Shown here: piece after piece, positions 1 to 8,958 of the stretch
How positions within the stretch are numbered: the stretch's first letter is position 1
Layout: every line of letters starts with the position of its first letter
DNA from: Saccoglossus kowalevskii
Lineage: Eukaryota > Hemichordata > Enteropneusta > Harrimaniidae
DNA: 33,481 nucleotides
Direction of reading: 5' to 3'
Assembly: GCF_000003605.2 (NCBI RefSeq)
Contig: NW_003115956.1
Coordinates: 62,692-96,172, forward strand
Translations under genes and position numbers: made by a program
The notes under the pieces: generated by a model
What the model saw: the letters and a program-made list of their open reading frames with translations, nothing else
Database searches by the model: none
Told to the model about the DNA's origin: nothing

Positions 1-264
1 GATTAATTAAAATCTGTACATTGTATTTATTAATCACACTTCAATATACGATTAATTAAAGTCTGTGCATTGTATTTATTACATCACATTTTACTATACG
101 ATTGATTAATTAAAATATGTGCATTGTATTTATTACATCACACTTCAATATACGATTAATTAAAATCTGTACATTGTATTTATTACATCACACTTCAATA
201 TACGATTAATTAAAATCTGTACATTGTATTTATTACATCACACTTCAATATACGATTAATTAAA
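1..264. repeat. Tandem repeat array, ~50-bp unit
   Basis: Five consecutive copies of a unit of about 50 bp that starts GATTAATTAAAATCTG and ends CACTTCAATATAC. Units begin near 1, 50, 100, 154 and 204, and a partial sixth runs into an A-rich tail at about 254. Units 4 and 5 are essentially identical, unit 1 lacks one base, and unit 3 has a 4-bp GATT insertion. The array is cut by the window edge, so its true length is unknown. No coding potential is seen. Confidence 0.93.
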
Positions 265-287
265 AAAATAAAAAAAATAATGTACAG

Positions 288-715
288 GTATAGCAGTATA
301 GCTACGCCATCGACCAAATCTGTAGTCACACTCAACAAGTGAAGCCACGTTATTTATGCAAATTACTGCAGTCATACTCACTATTGCGTGCCAGTTGTAG
401 CTACCAAATCTGCGTTGCTTACCATTATACGTCGTTGCTTACTTTTTGGTCGTCAAACTTACGATTAAATTACATTGTAACTATGCCTTTTTAAATCTAA
501 GCAGTCATACTCACCTTTATATTACAATGTAGTTATGTCATCGCACAAAGCTAGGTACTTATCCTTCGATATCGAGATCTCGGATGTTAATTTTATGAAC
601 TCTTCTAACGGGATAATTGCTTCTTTACTTTTTAATACACATTTTTCCTAAGCAGAAACGAAAACACCCGCCGTTACTAAGTTGTCTATTATCTCTTGTT
701 ATTACAAGGTACATT
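288..715. repeat. Degenerate ~48-bp minisatellite block X (copy 1)
   Basis: The block is built of diverged units about 45-53 bp apart that carry a TAGCTACGTCATCGCACAAA-like core, followed by CATACTCACC-like segments. Core-like starts are visible near 299, 342, 395, 477 and 530. The distal part, CTTCTAACGGGATAATTGCT and flanking bases, matches 12490-12515 closely, so the whole block has a second copy at 12199-12645. It could be the core of a non-autonomous mobile element, but I see no terminal inverted repeats. Confidence 0.7.
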
Positions 716-1041
716 CCATAATTGTATACACCTTTTATATCGCAAAATCGAGTTGGTTGGATTCAATTGTTTTGTTATCCGGAAATGTGTTGTTGCATTG
801 ATTTTTGGTTACGTACACATGTTTGTTTCATTTGGAACAACATTAAACTATTGGTCCAGCCGCGGTCGATGTACCAATTTGTCAACTTTCAGAGAGCATT
901 TTTGCTTGATTCAATTCAACAAATCTGTATATAAACCTTGTGTGGTAGTTGGTACGCGTGTTGTCTATGCGTTCCCTTCTACCAAGGACAATTAGTCATT
1001 TATCAATAATAGGTAAAGGATCACTGAGATACGTGAAGCTC
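716..1041. other. Unassigned sequence left of duplication A
   Basis: About 330 bp between minisatellite block X and the left edge of duplicated block A. I searched the minus strand here for the missing terminal exon of the phosphatase gene and did not recognise one. The plus-strand open frame over 696-995 has no family resemblance and no supporting splice sites, so I treat it as chance. Confidence 0.4.
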
Positions 1042-1140
1042 TGGTTTGTCGAAATATGTGATTAAAAAAACTGCCATTCTCTTAGTTGGGCATCAGTTAA
1101 ACTGACATCACACTGATAGAAGTTCTTCGCAGACACTTAC

Positions 1141-1309
1141 CTTGCCTAAATACAATGTTCTAACATAATGAAAGCCTTTTTCATCTTCATATAATTCAAA
1201 TGTTAAATCTGCTGCATAAGGTGGCCAAATATCATCAAATATATTCAAACCAATTAACAGCGCCATCAACGTCCCATCATGACATGAATAAATCCGGAAT
1301 ATCTCAATA
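1141..1309 (-). CDS. ACP6-like: Copy A exon 7: distal HD motif
   Basis: 169 nt between acceptor ATTATTACAG and an excellent donor GTAAGT at 1140-1135, phase 2 in and phase 0 out. It carries SCHDGTLMALLIGL, the conserved HD acid/base motif of histidine acid phosphatases, then WPPYAADLTFELYED. The strong donor implies at least one more coding exon downstream, to the left of 1135, which I could not identify within the window. Confidence 0.91.
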
Positions 1310-4300
1310 CTGTAATAATCAACAGTAATATTTTATTGTAAATTAAATTTTAATAGTATTATGGTTAAATTCTTTAAATGTAATATTATAAACTATATTG
1401 TTCAAACTTTTTGCCTAAGTCTATCAGATTCACACACTTGCAAATCAATACTTTTATGTATTAACCTATTGAGCGGTCGGAGCGTATATTAGCTTTTGCG
1501 CATGCACAGACTTCCCGAATGGTGGCCATCAAGCAGCACCACGTGGATTCCTCGAATCAACTCAAACTAGACATCTAAAAAAAGAGGGTTCACCAAGGCA
1601 TCAAATATTTCTTGGGCGAGCTCTGAGCTGTGTAAATCCTTGCAATGTGAAGACAATAAAAGTGAGACGATTTCCTGTAGCTGAGACGATGTACATTTAG
1701 AGAGTGGTGAATCTACATATATGCTGTATGATCTCTGGTTTGCTGGTTCTACTTATTTATCCATGTAAGTTTACAACTATTTGTCTATCGTACAAAGTTC
1801 ACCCCAGGTTTATTTCAGTTTTTGTTTGAAAAATAGATGTGTGATGAAACTCACTTGTTTGATTGAATAAGTTGTTTCATATTATCCCTGAGCATTTGTA
1901 CAATCCTGCCTCCCGACATCTGGAGCAATTCTAAGCGATGCTTCCCAGGTTGACTAACACTATCCTTCATCCAATTAACAGCGCATTCTTCAACAAAGTC
2001 TGGCAACTGATTCAGCATGTCCATAATTGGGATACCATGTGCCTATCGTGTGTAAGATATACGGAATTGCAATAGCTTGTTGACAAGAATTATTATTGCC
2101 TTACTTGATTATCTATTAGATTGGTCTTCGAAATGTGAAGAGGGAATCAACTATAGTAACTATTTTGTGTGCAGGTATAACGGGGTAAGCCATCTAGTCT
2201 TGTCTATGTTCAAACTTCGTTCCAAAGTAGGAATTTTATTTTGACGAGTGCTGAAACGTAATTTACTGTAATAATTTGTTACCGGTCAGCTTAGAGTGGA
2301 TTGATTGATAGGTAAGTAGCTTGTGAATAATCTTTATTTATATTCCCGATAAATACACTAGGCTATTATTTTTCATAAATGCCAAGCAACGGAACTAAAA
2401 TCTAAACATAAAACATTAACGATGATTATCTAGTTTGATGATACTAACTTATGAATAGGTTTATACTAAAACTAAATTGAACTAAAATTGAATAGTTACA
2501 TATTTATATTATATGGAATTAAAACATGCGGGGTTTATCCCTAAAATACTATTATATTGAGATTCACATATGAAAGTCCGAAAACTAGTTTGCGGTATTC
2601 ACTCCACAAAAAACGACGATCTTTTGACCTCGGGTTATTGTTTGACTTGTGACGTGGATATTGGCAACGAACGCATGTTTCGATAGTTATTCATTTTGCC
2701 ATATGAACGACGCTTACAAGCGAAGTGAGTAAGATTACATCTCGTTTAGTACGTTTGATGCCTCCTGTTACGGATCTTTGCATTCTTCATAATTGTTGTT
2801 CGAGAAATATGCACATTCAAATTTGTTTTTCCAATTTACCAAATTCCAATTTACACAGTATTATACATGACTTCCAATCACGTTTAACATTCGCTTGTTT
2901 AGGATTTATTGTGATTCGATAATAAGGCAAATTAAATAGTATAATATTCAACATCATTCATCAACTATTTTTTTTGTCAACACTATCCCTGTGCATATGA
3001 GTTTTATCAACTCATTACACTAATTTGAATATTATGTTTTGGAACAAATCCACTAACATAAATCCAGTGTTAACACGAACGATGAGTAGTATGGTCGCCA
3101 ACTCACCTTTTGACAGGAAATAACATCACTTATCTTGAATAAATCTTCTCGGTTGCATTTCGAAATGCCAAATATCTTCTGAATACGCTGAATATTTACT
3201 CTCATCTCTGGCGTAATATTTTCGTCACACATGTTTTTAGTAAGTGCACTAAGTCTTCCACAGGAATTGAAGTTTGGATACATGATGTCATCCATTGCTG
3301 TAGCAACAAAAATGGGAACAGAACCTGAAAATAATATAAGTTGGTAAATGGTTTGATTGTTGTTTTTGTTCTAAGTCATATTTATATGGTTATATAATAT
3401 ACGATCTTGTATTCTTGTTTTGACTTGTAAAATGACAATAGTGGCGTGAAATTTGTTTTTGTAGTTTCAGTGTCACTCATTTGTTAGCCGAATACTAAAT
3501 AACAACTAATTGCCGAACAAATTGTAGATCTAAAGATTGATTGGTTATATTGCACCGTCATGTGACTCATACCTGCTGTTCGTGATCATTGGAATGTACC
3601 ACATTAGGGTCAATTGACGTCGATATTTTTAACTGATAAAATTATGAAACTATATACACTGAGAAATAATTATGGCTGTATTATGTAATACCTTTGTCAA
3701 AAAAGTATTACTTACCTTTCTTATTAATTTCATTTCCAAACATCCCTGCTAATACACAGGCGGCAGACTCAATTGTGCGATTTAAATTAGAACTTCTAAT
3801 ACTGAACAAAAATAATAAAAATGACTGTATAAATAGATAGAGTGTTTTCGTATACAGATGTCTCGCATGTTCGTCTGATACGCACTATATATATATATAT
3901 ATATATATACAAGTCACTGTGCTGTACCTACTAGATATGTTCAGGTTCATACTGTGGATCAAGAAACCGCAATTTATCAATGTAGTATTTCTTGTAAACT
4001 TCTCCTAAGTGATGCATTTGATGTTTGCCTTTAGTGGTCAGCTGACCAGCATGTGTTCCACCCTATAAAATGTAAGTAACGTGTTTTAAAACACACGCGC
4101 TGCTACAGTAGTTCGTTGTTTTCATCTCAATTCATACATTAGTATTACCACGTGACATTATGCTTTAGGAATCGTTTCAAAAAAACAACTCATAGAGGAT
4201 ATCTTGCCAATATCAGTAGTAAAACGGATTGTGAAAAAGGATACGATCCTAGTCTACTCTTTGGTGTTTTAATGGAATTAAGTTACAATGTGAATGAGTA

Positions 4301-5063
4301 AGTATATCCATGATGTACTTTCGCAGTGTTCAGAACTTGTCCTTACCTTAAATAATACCGTTTTGTTTATAGCATCGAAATACTTTTCAGGCGCAGGACC
4401 ACCCCCAAGATCCTTGACAACATAATCAGCTAGTAAACCTTCTCCTCCCGAAAACAAAACATTCCTGTCCCACACTTGCTGTAAAACATAACAACCACGA
4501 ATAATATGCATCACAATGTACAAATATTTTTAGTTGTCAACACAGACTGACTCTAATCATCAGATCGTACAATATATAGCATTGGTTAATAGAGAGATGT
4601 CTAACAGGATTTATTATGTTAGCTGCAACCTTCTAACAGGTCCAAATAAAAAGCGTATTGTCTGATTAAAATATGAAACACCATATAACAAAAAACAAAC
4701 AAACAAACAAACAAATTACATTAAGTGATCTACAATATAAATGGTTCTATTCAAATGTATCAGCTATGTTTATACATTACAGTGGAAATAAATACTCACT
4801 TCTAGTTCTGGTATTTTCGTCGGATTTGCTAATAAATTCAGGGGTGTTCTAGCACCATGTCGGAAAAACACTTGAACCATTTTCAGTTGCAGTCCTCGCT
4901 TTGTGATGTGGTCAATCTGAAAACGAGCATCGTCCACCTCAATCCCAATAGATCCATCGTCCGAAATCGCTTTGGTAGAATTCACGAAATGAGCAGACCA
5001 AGTGAAGCACGCAGCGCATACACCTGTCCCGACAAAACACAGTTTACGGAAATATGTCGACAT
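1141..5063 (-). CDS. ACP6-like: ACP6-like histidine acid phosphatase, copy A (7 exons, 3'-incomplete)
   Basis: Spliced gene with exons 5063-4800, 4478-4347, 4062-3932, 3801-3716, 3324-3107, 2042-1855 and 1309-1141. Joined, they give 396 codons without a stop. Exon 1 carries RHGARTP, the phosphohistidine motif of branch-2 histidine phosphatases. Exon 7 carries SCHDGT, the distal HD proton-donor motif, followed by IFDDIWPPYAADLTFELY, which closely resembles the human lysophosphatidic acid phosphatase ACP6. Family members hydrolyse lysophosphatidic acid to monoacylglycerol; ACP6 is mitochondrial in mammals. The N-terminus has a hydrophobic stretch (CFVGTGVCAACF) that could be a signal, anchor or import segment. 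ATG at 5063 is the only ATG upstream of the conserved region in this frame, although its Kozak context is weak. Human ACP6 has 428 residues, so about 30-40 C-terminal residues in a final exon are missing, probably left of the window. Expression cannot be judged from sequence. Confidence 0.9.
1855..2042 (-). CDS. ACP6-like: Copy A exon 6
   Basis: 188 nt between acceptor ACGATAG and donor GTGAGT at 1854-1849, phase 0 in and phase 2 out. It starts AHGIPIMDML, where human ACP6 has AHNLPSCPML, and includes the LELLQMSGGRIVQML helix segment. Intact. The acceptor has a short pyrimidine tract but is conserved in copy B. Confidence 0.88.
3107..3324 (-). CDS. ACP6-like: Copy A exon 5 (cap-region exon)
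   Basis: 218 nt between acceptor TTATTTTCAG and donor GTGAGT at 3106-3101, phase 1 in and phase 0 out. It contains DDIMYPNFNSCGRL, aligning with SEVLYPNYQSCWSL of human ACP6, then a variable helical stretch. This is the most diverged exon between the two copies: 18 of 73 residues differ. Confidence 0.9.
3716..3801 (-). CDS. ACP6-like: Copy A exon 4
   Basis: 86 nt between acceptor TTTGTTCAG and donor GTAAGT at 3715. The split codon completes YIRSSNLNRTIESA, aligned with FIRSTNIFRNLEST of human ACP6, and the exon runs on to the CVLAGMFG segment. Phase 2 in, phase 1 out. Intact. Confidence 0.9.
3886..3909. repeat. (TA)12 microsatellite, intron of copy A
   Basis: A 24-nt TA run just downstream of the exon 3 donor, between exons 3 and 4. 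The orthologous site in copy B is 88 nt long. Confidence 0.97.
3932..4062 (-). CDS. ACP6-like: Copy A exon 3 (intact)
   Basis: 131 nt between acceptor TTTTATAG (AG at 4064-4063) and donor GTAGGT at 3931-3926, phase 0 in and phase 2 out. It begins GGTHAGQLTTKG, matching the GGMFAGQLTKVG segment of human ACP6, and ends at QYEPEHI plus two bases. Positions 4035-4048 form a perfect 14-bp palindrome (TGGTCAGCTGACCA). This part is deleted in copy B. Confidence 0.9.
4347..4478 (-). CDS. ACP6-like: Copy A exon 2
   Basis: 132 nt, 44 codons, between acceptor TTTTACAG (AG at 4480-4479) and donor GTAAGG at 4346-4341, phase 0 at both ends. It contains DYVVKDLGGGPAP, aligning with the VTNLAGGPKP region of human ACP6. 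No stop or frameshift. Confidence 0.9.
4690..4716. repeat. (CAAA)n microsatellite
   Basis: AAAC/CAAA tetranucleotide run in intron 1 of copy A. It is also present, slightly shorter, in copy B near 23099-23119. Confidence 0.85.
4800..5063 (-). CDS. ACP6-like: Copy A exon 1: N-terminus and RHGARTP motif
   Basis: 264 nt, 88 codons, from ATG at 5063 to a GTGAGT donor at 4799-4794, ending in phase 0. The order is hydrophobic N-terminal segment (residues about 8-21), a polar linker, then LQLKMVQVFFRHGARTPLNL. The catalytic His-Arg pair of RHGxRxP is intact. In-frame sequence continues upstream to a TTG at 5099 but has no other ATG. Confidence 0.92.
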
Positions 5064-5545
5064 CGAAAATATTTTTAAAATGGAGAGCTGGAATATCAAC
5101 TGCCCGGTACAAACATCGCCTGCTGACGTGGAATATAAATAATCTCTGGCAGATTATTTCTAACTGGGCAGCGCTATTTTTGTCTATAGGCGAATTACTA
5201 TCGTTAAAAATTACTACGAGTTATGTTTAGTGTAAAACATAAAATATATCTGTTATGCTCAATGGTCAATAGGTGAACAAGATCTCAGATATCAAACATT
5301 ATGTGTATAATGTGAAGCAATGTGTTTAATATTGGATATTGGTAATATCCTATATGTTATGATATGGTTTTTAAATCATAAATAACCCCGAGCAACAAAT
5401 AGAAAGGGTTGTGTTTCAAAGGTGTGAAATGATTTGAGAAACAATCGGGCATTTGTCTCTGTGTGTCATGTCATGTTCTGTGTATTTACAATTCTTTACC
5501 ACTCCGTTCTATCTACGTGTACAGCCATTCCATGAACGGCTCGTA
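5064..5545 (-). promoter_or_regulatory. Conserved 5' flank of copy A (putative promoter/5' UTR)
   Basis: Sequence upstream of the first ATG is conserved with copy B (23469-23936) nearly as well as exons, including the stretch around 5130-5175 with an AT-rich TATTTATA-like site (minus strand, 5141-5134) next to a CACGTCAG element. This would suit a promoter and 5' UTR. No transcription start can be fixed from sequence, and conservation may only reflect the shared duplication. Confidence 0.35.
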
Positions 5546-7090
5546 CAAGTGGCAACGCTCAACTCACTTTTCACCGCAAACTACCCCGGATGTTTCCGGA
5601 TGGGATATGCGTACAAATAAGTATAGAGGCACCTAAAAACCGTTATTGAACACAAAAAGAACACACAGTTTAATGTGTTTACTAATAAGCTGCTCTCTCC
5701 CAACTTGGTACGTCCGATAAATAATTTCATGGTTTAATTCAGTGTTTATCAGAGCAAAATAAACGAATTCAAATAATTAACTGCGTCTACAAACGTTATC
5801 CTCCAAAAAGGAGAGACTCAGTCTTTCACCGTAAGTCAATATACACCAAAAATAGGAGAAGATGTTGGCAACTATAAGTTTAAATGCCATAACTATGTCT
5901 AACATTAAAAAAAGTGATAATATACTAATACGTGGTGTGTCCTCTATATTTTTATATCCACCCACTTGCACATAAGGTTGAATAAAAATACAATATAAAC
6001 GAGTTGCTAAAAACAAATAATTGCTACACAAATACGATGCAATCTGTTTTGTTCAATCGTTTTTTAACACTGAATTGATGCCCTGAAACTTGGCACCTGA
6101 TATAATAGTATACATTGAGCACACATCTTGATTTTTGCATTCAAATTAGTAGGAACATTGGGCAGTCCAAGAATTAACACTCACAAATGTTCATGACAAC
6201 TGGCATATAATGTATACGTACAACATAACTGACAAGTGCACTACAATCCAAGAGGTGATGTCATGTGTTTTGAAAAGATTTACTGGCATCCATAGTCAAT
6301 TATTTTCTGCAATTAGAAACTGAAAACCATCTGAAATACAGTTGATTTAGAATAGGGTGACTGAAATACAAACAAATATGACTAGTATTCTTGTATTGTT
6401 CAGTATTCTCATTGAATTCTTAAAAAATCATTTACAAATATTAATGAATAATTACATATTATTGCTAGTTCACAAACGCTTGATCAAACAAACGCTAGAT
6501 CATTTCACATTGTTAGGTAGCATCACTTATTATTGCCTCATAGTTTTATTATTTGCAAAGCTAGGTAGACAAACGTACCGTGAAGTTGCATGACAGATCG
6601 TTCCTCGAAGCTCGGTATTCATACTTAACATTACACTGTATTTTATTGTTTCTTAAAGCTGGGTATTATTAAATTTATTTCCGTGTAGCTACGACATCGC
6701 ATAAAGCCAGATAGTCAGCTTACGATATCGAAACTTGTTATGACATTTTAAAAACCTACTGTAATGGAATATTTGTCTTTTTAACTTTGGAATAGAAACA
6801 TATATTCTCTTGAAAAGCGGCAAAACACAACCAAATATTCTATTTGCTGTTATGTAGATTTCCTGATATTACTCTTAACTGTGTGCCATTTGCTCCACCT
6901 ACGCTACATTTTACTAATTCAATGACAATGTTCGATTACATATATTGTACACCACAATAACTTTTATCACTTTACGCATCCACAAATGTGAGTCTCTATG
7001 TTATACAAATAGAACTGGTTTGCCTTTATATCAGAATATTGTATTTAATGTACTTTAATTTCCAGCTCTCGTTATATTGCAATTTTATGT
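5546..7090. other. Duplicated distal 5' flank, no gene recognised
   Basis: This stretch matches 24973-26495 of block B with moderate divergence. It includes a short ~48-bp periodic repeat at about 6535-6745. Reading frames on either strand lack family resemblance and are not conserved as frames between the two blocks, so I regard it as non-coding. Confidence 0.5.
6535..6745. repeat. Degenerate ~48-bp periodic repeat
   Basis: An AAAGCT(A/C/G)GGTA-like core recurs near 6556, 6606, 6654 and 6702, about 48-50 bp apart, and the last unit is preceded by TAGCTACGACATCGCATAAA. That core resembles the unit of blocks X and X', so all appear to be members of one minisatellite family. It is conserved at 25930-26130 in block B. 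Confidence 0.55.
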
Positions 7091-8112
7091 AGTGCACTCA
7101 CCATTATATGCTACCCAATCGCGAATAAATGCACCTGCCACAGTCTTTATGATGTGCAGTCTTGGGGGAGCTATATTCTGGAATGATGAGTAATTGTATT
7201 ATTCAAAACTAAACTAAAATGAGAATATATTGCATTCATTGTCGAAACCATAGTATAAAGTTGACGCTAGAAAAAAATGTAAAAATACAAAGTATATACA
7301 ATGTATGTATGGGTAACCTTCCACTTGAATTTCAATATTCCCATTAAACCTATCGAAGGCATTGCTTTTAGAGGGGGATATACCGGCGCTGCGTTCGAAT
7401 AAACGGACACGTGTGTTTAAATTTTGTTGGTACATGAGACATGCTACCAGAATAAACTGCAATCTGTATGGGGGCCTGCGATTGTTAGATTCGGACAGCA
7501 TCTGGTATGCGTATTATAATACAAGGGCTTGCTACTTTATAAACTTGCTATGTTACACTTGGCTGATTTGGCATTTGTGTTTCACGTTGTGTTGAACGAA
7601 ACTTCCGTGTTTTAGCTCAGCGAACTACCTACGTCTATGTGTTTGCATTTGCATTTGTCCTTGCCGCGAAGCGTGACATTCTTGTATGTTTGATAACATG
7701 ATCATACTCTGCTTTGTATTAACAACACGAGGTACAAACATGTCATGGGTCAACATCAACAAAACTAGGGCTATGAAAATGAGGACTATATATAAAATTT
7801 TAAAGTGATAAGTATAGGCGTTTGGAAGGGCTGGCGAGTCGTGCTGGATTAATATTGTTTTGCCTGAAGATACTGCCAATTGATGTACCCGGTGTTAACT
7901 ATATAAAACAGTCAACGCTTTGTTTTTAATGAATGTGGTCTTCTAACGTGATGATGGATATTGACGAATAAAATGTAGTCATAGATATAATGAACTATTG
8001 ACTAAAGTTCCAAATATTGTTTATGAAATGGCTGACAATATATCTTCTATCTGATTGAAAAATAAAAACGTTGACTTATTCTGCAATTGATTTTCATCCA
8101 AAGAAATAATAG
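7091..8112. other. Unassigned intergenic sequence
   Basis: About 1 kb between the right edge of block A and the retroelement fragments. The part from 7370 to 7640 is less AT-rich than its surroundings and lies just upstream of the integrase fragment, so it might be older retroelement sequence, but I find no LTR ends or recognisable protein. Nothing else is supported. Confidence 0.35.
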
Positions 8113-8610
8113 AATACCACATTTCAGTATTACCTTATCCCCAGCAAGGTCAATGCTCATACTTTAGGCAGCAACGTCGAGGTGAGGGGAGATATACGTC
8201 TTGGTGACCTGGTACTTCTTTATAGCGATAGGGATAAATCCTGTGCCAGAAATCGTTATTTGGTTCTTGGTGTTTCTGATGAACATTGTCAAATTATAAA
8301 GTTCATGAAATCCAAGTTCCTTGCTAAAATATATGAATATAAATATATTAGACTTAATTATTGCTACCTAATTAAGTCTACTGTGATACATCAGCCATTT
8401 TCCGACCATGTTAGAGACCTAAATGAAGTTGAAGACTCAGATTCGGATACTGGGATTACATCTTTGCTTACTACTATGGTTACCCCGACCTTATTCCAAG
8501 CCTCACCAGAAAGACGCGATAATAATAAAGAGCCAGCTGCTTGTATTATGTCGCGTAGATCTTCCAGAGTTAGAAAGCCACCTGAATGGAAACTAAATGA
8601 GAATTGGGTA
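8113..8610 (+). pseudogene. LTR-retrotransposon integrase C-terminal fragment
   Basis: An open frame with no ATG reads RGDIRLGDLVLLYSDRDKS, then CARNRYLVLGV and a short basic/aromatic stretch, and ends with SRRSSRVRKPPEW. The GDLVxLYSDRDKSxARxRY pattern followed by an R-rich, proline-containing tail matches my recollection of the C-terminal end of pol polyproteins of invertebrate LTR retrotransposons (probably Ty3/gypsy-like). Catalytic integrase residues, RT, protease and LTRs are not present, so this is a 5'-truncated remnant. The frame continues without a stop into a LINE fragment. Assignment to a superfamily is inference. Confidence 0.6.
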
Positions 8611-8958
8611 ATATGGTGCGAGTCTAGCCTAATTGTGAAGTTAAATAAACTTCTATGTGGTTGTCTTGTTGGCAACATTGTGATTAATAATATCAGTTAT
8701 GCAGATGGCATGTGTTTACTAGCGCCCTCTATAAAAGGGCCACGAAAACTACTTAACACATGTGAATTATTTGCTACTGATCAGGATATGCTCTATAATG
8801 TGGTGAAAACGAAGTGTATGCACTTTCCTTCCAAGCTTAAACTCGACATTCTGCTTCCGGTTAGCATAACCAAGTCAAACTATTTCATGAAATTTCCAGA
8901 AATATTGTATATAAATTTAGATAGTGTACTTAGTACTCGTCCAACAACAGTATATTGA
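8611..8958 (+). pseudogene. LINE reverse-transcriptase fragment
   Basis: In the same open frame as the integrase fragment, the protein changes character to VKLNKLLCGCLVGNIVINNI, then SYADGMCLLAPS and a KTKCMHFPSK segment. This is the palm region of a non-LTR retrotransposon reverse transcriptase, where the usual motif is YADD. Here the second catalytic Asp is Gly (YADG), which would abolish activity. Family similarity is lost after about 8850, probably by frameshift, and the frame stops at 8958. Both ends of the RT are missing. The following AT-rich 9070-9150 region could be its 3' UTR. Confidence 0.7.

Larger units (their letters stand above)
1042..7090. repeat. Segmental tandem duplication, block A
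   Basis: This block matches 19015-26495 in the same orientation, from CTGGTTTGTCGAAATATGTG on the left to the TCATTATATTGCAATTT-like stretch on the right. It contains the seven visible exons of phosphatase copy A, their introns and about 2 kb of 5' flank. Exons are much better conserved than introns, and introns carry many small indels, so the duplication is not very recent. Relative to B, block A lacks about 1.04 kb after 5535 and about 0.1 kb in intron 7-6, and it has a shorter TA microsatellite. Confidence 0.93.

Noticed and set aside
1-264. CRISPR-like array from regular repeats
   Set aside because: Units are contiguous with no variable spacers, in a eukaryotic context. It is a plain tandem repeat.
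4857-5078. Plus-strand frame opposite phosphatase exon 1
   Set aside because: Antisense shadow of a conserved catalytic exon. Its conservation in copy B follows from the exon on the other strand.
5064-5099. Upstream in-frame start for copy A at 5099
   Set aside because: The first codon there is TTG. The first ATG in frame is at 5063, and the same holds in copy B at 23468.
7214-7501. Minus-strand frame of 95 codons as the lost terminal exon of copy B
   Set aside because: It does not resemble the ACP6 C-terminus and starts at a non-conserved position. The intron would also be about 12 kb.
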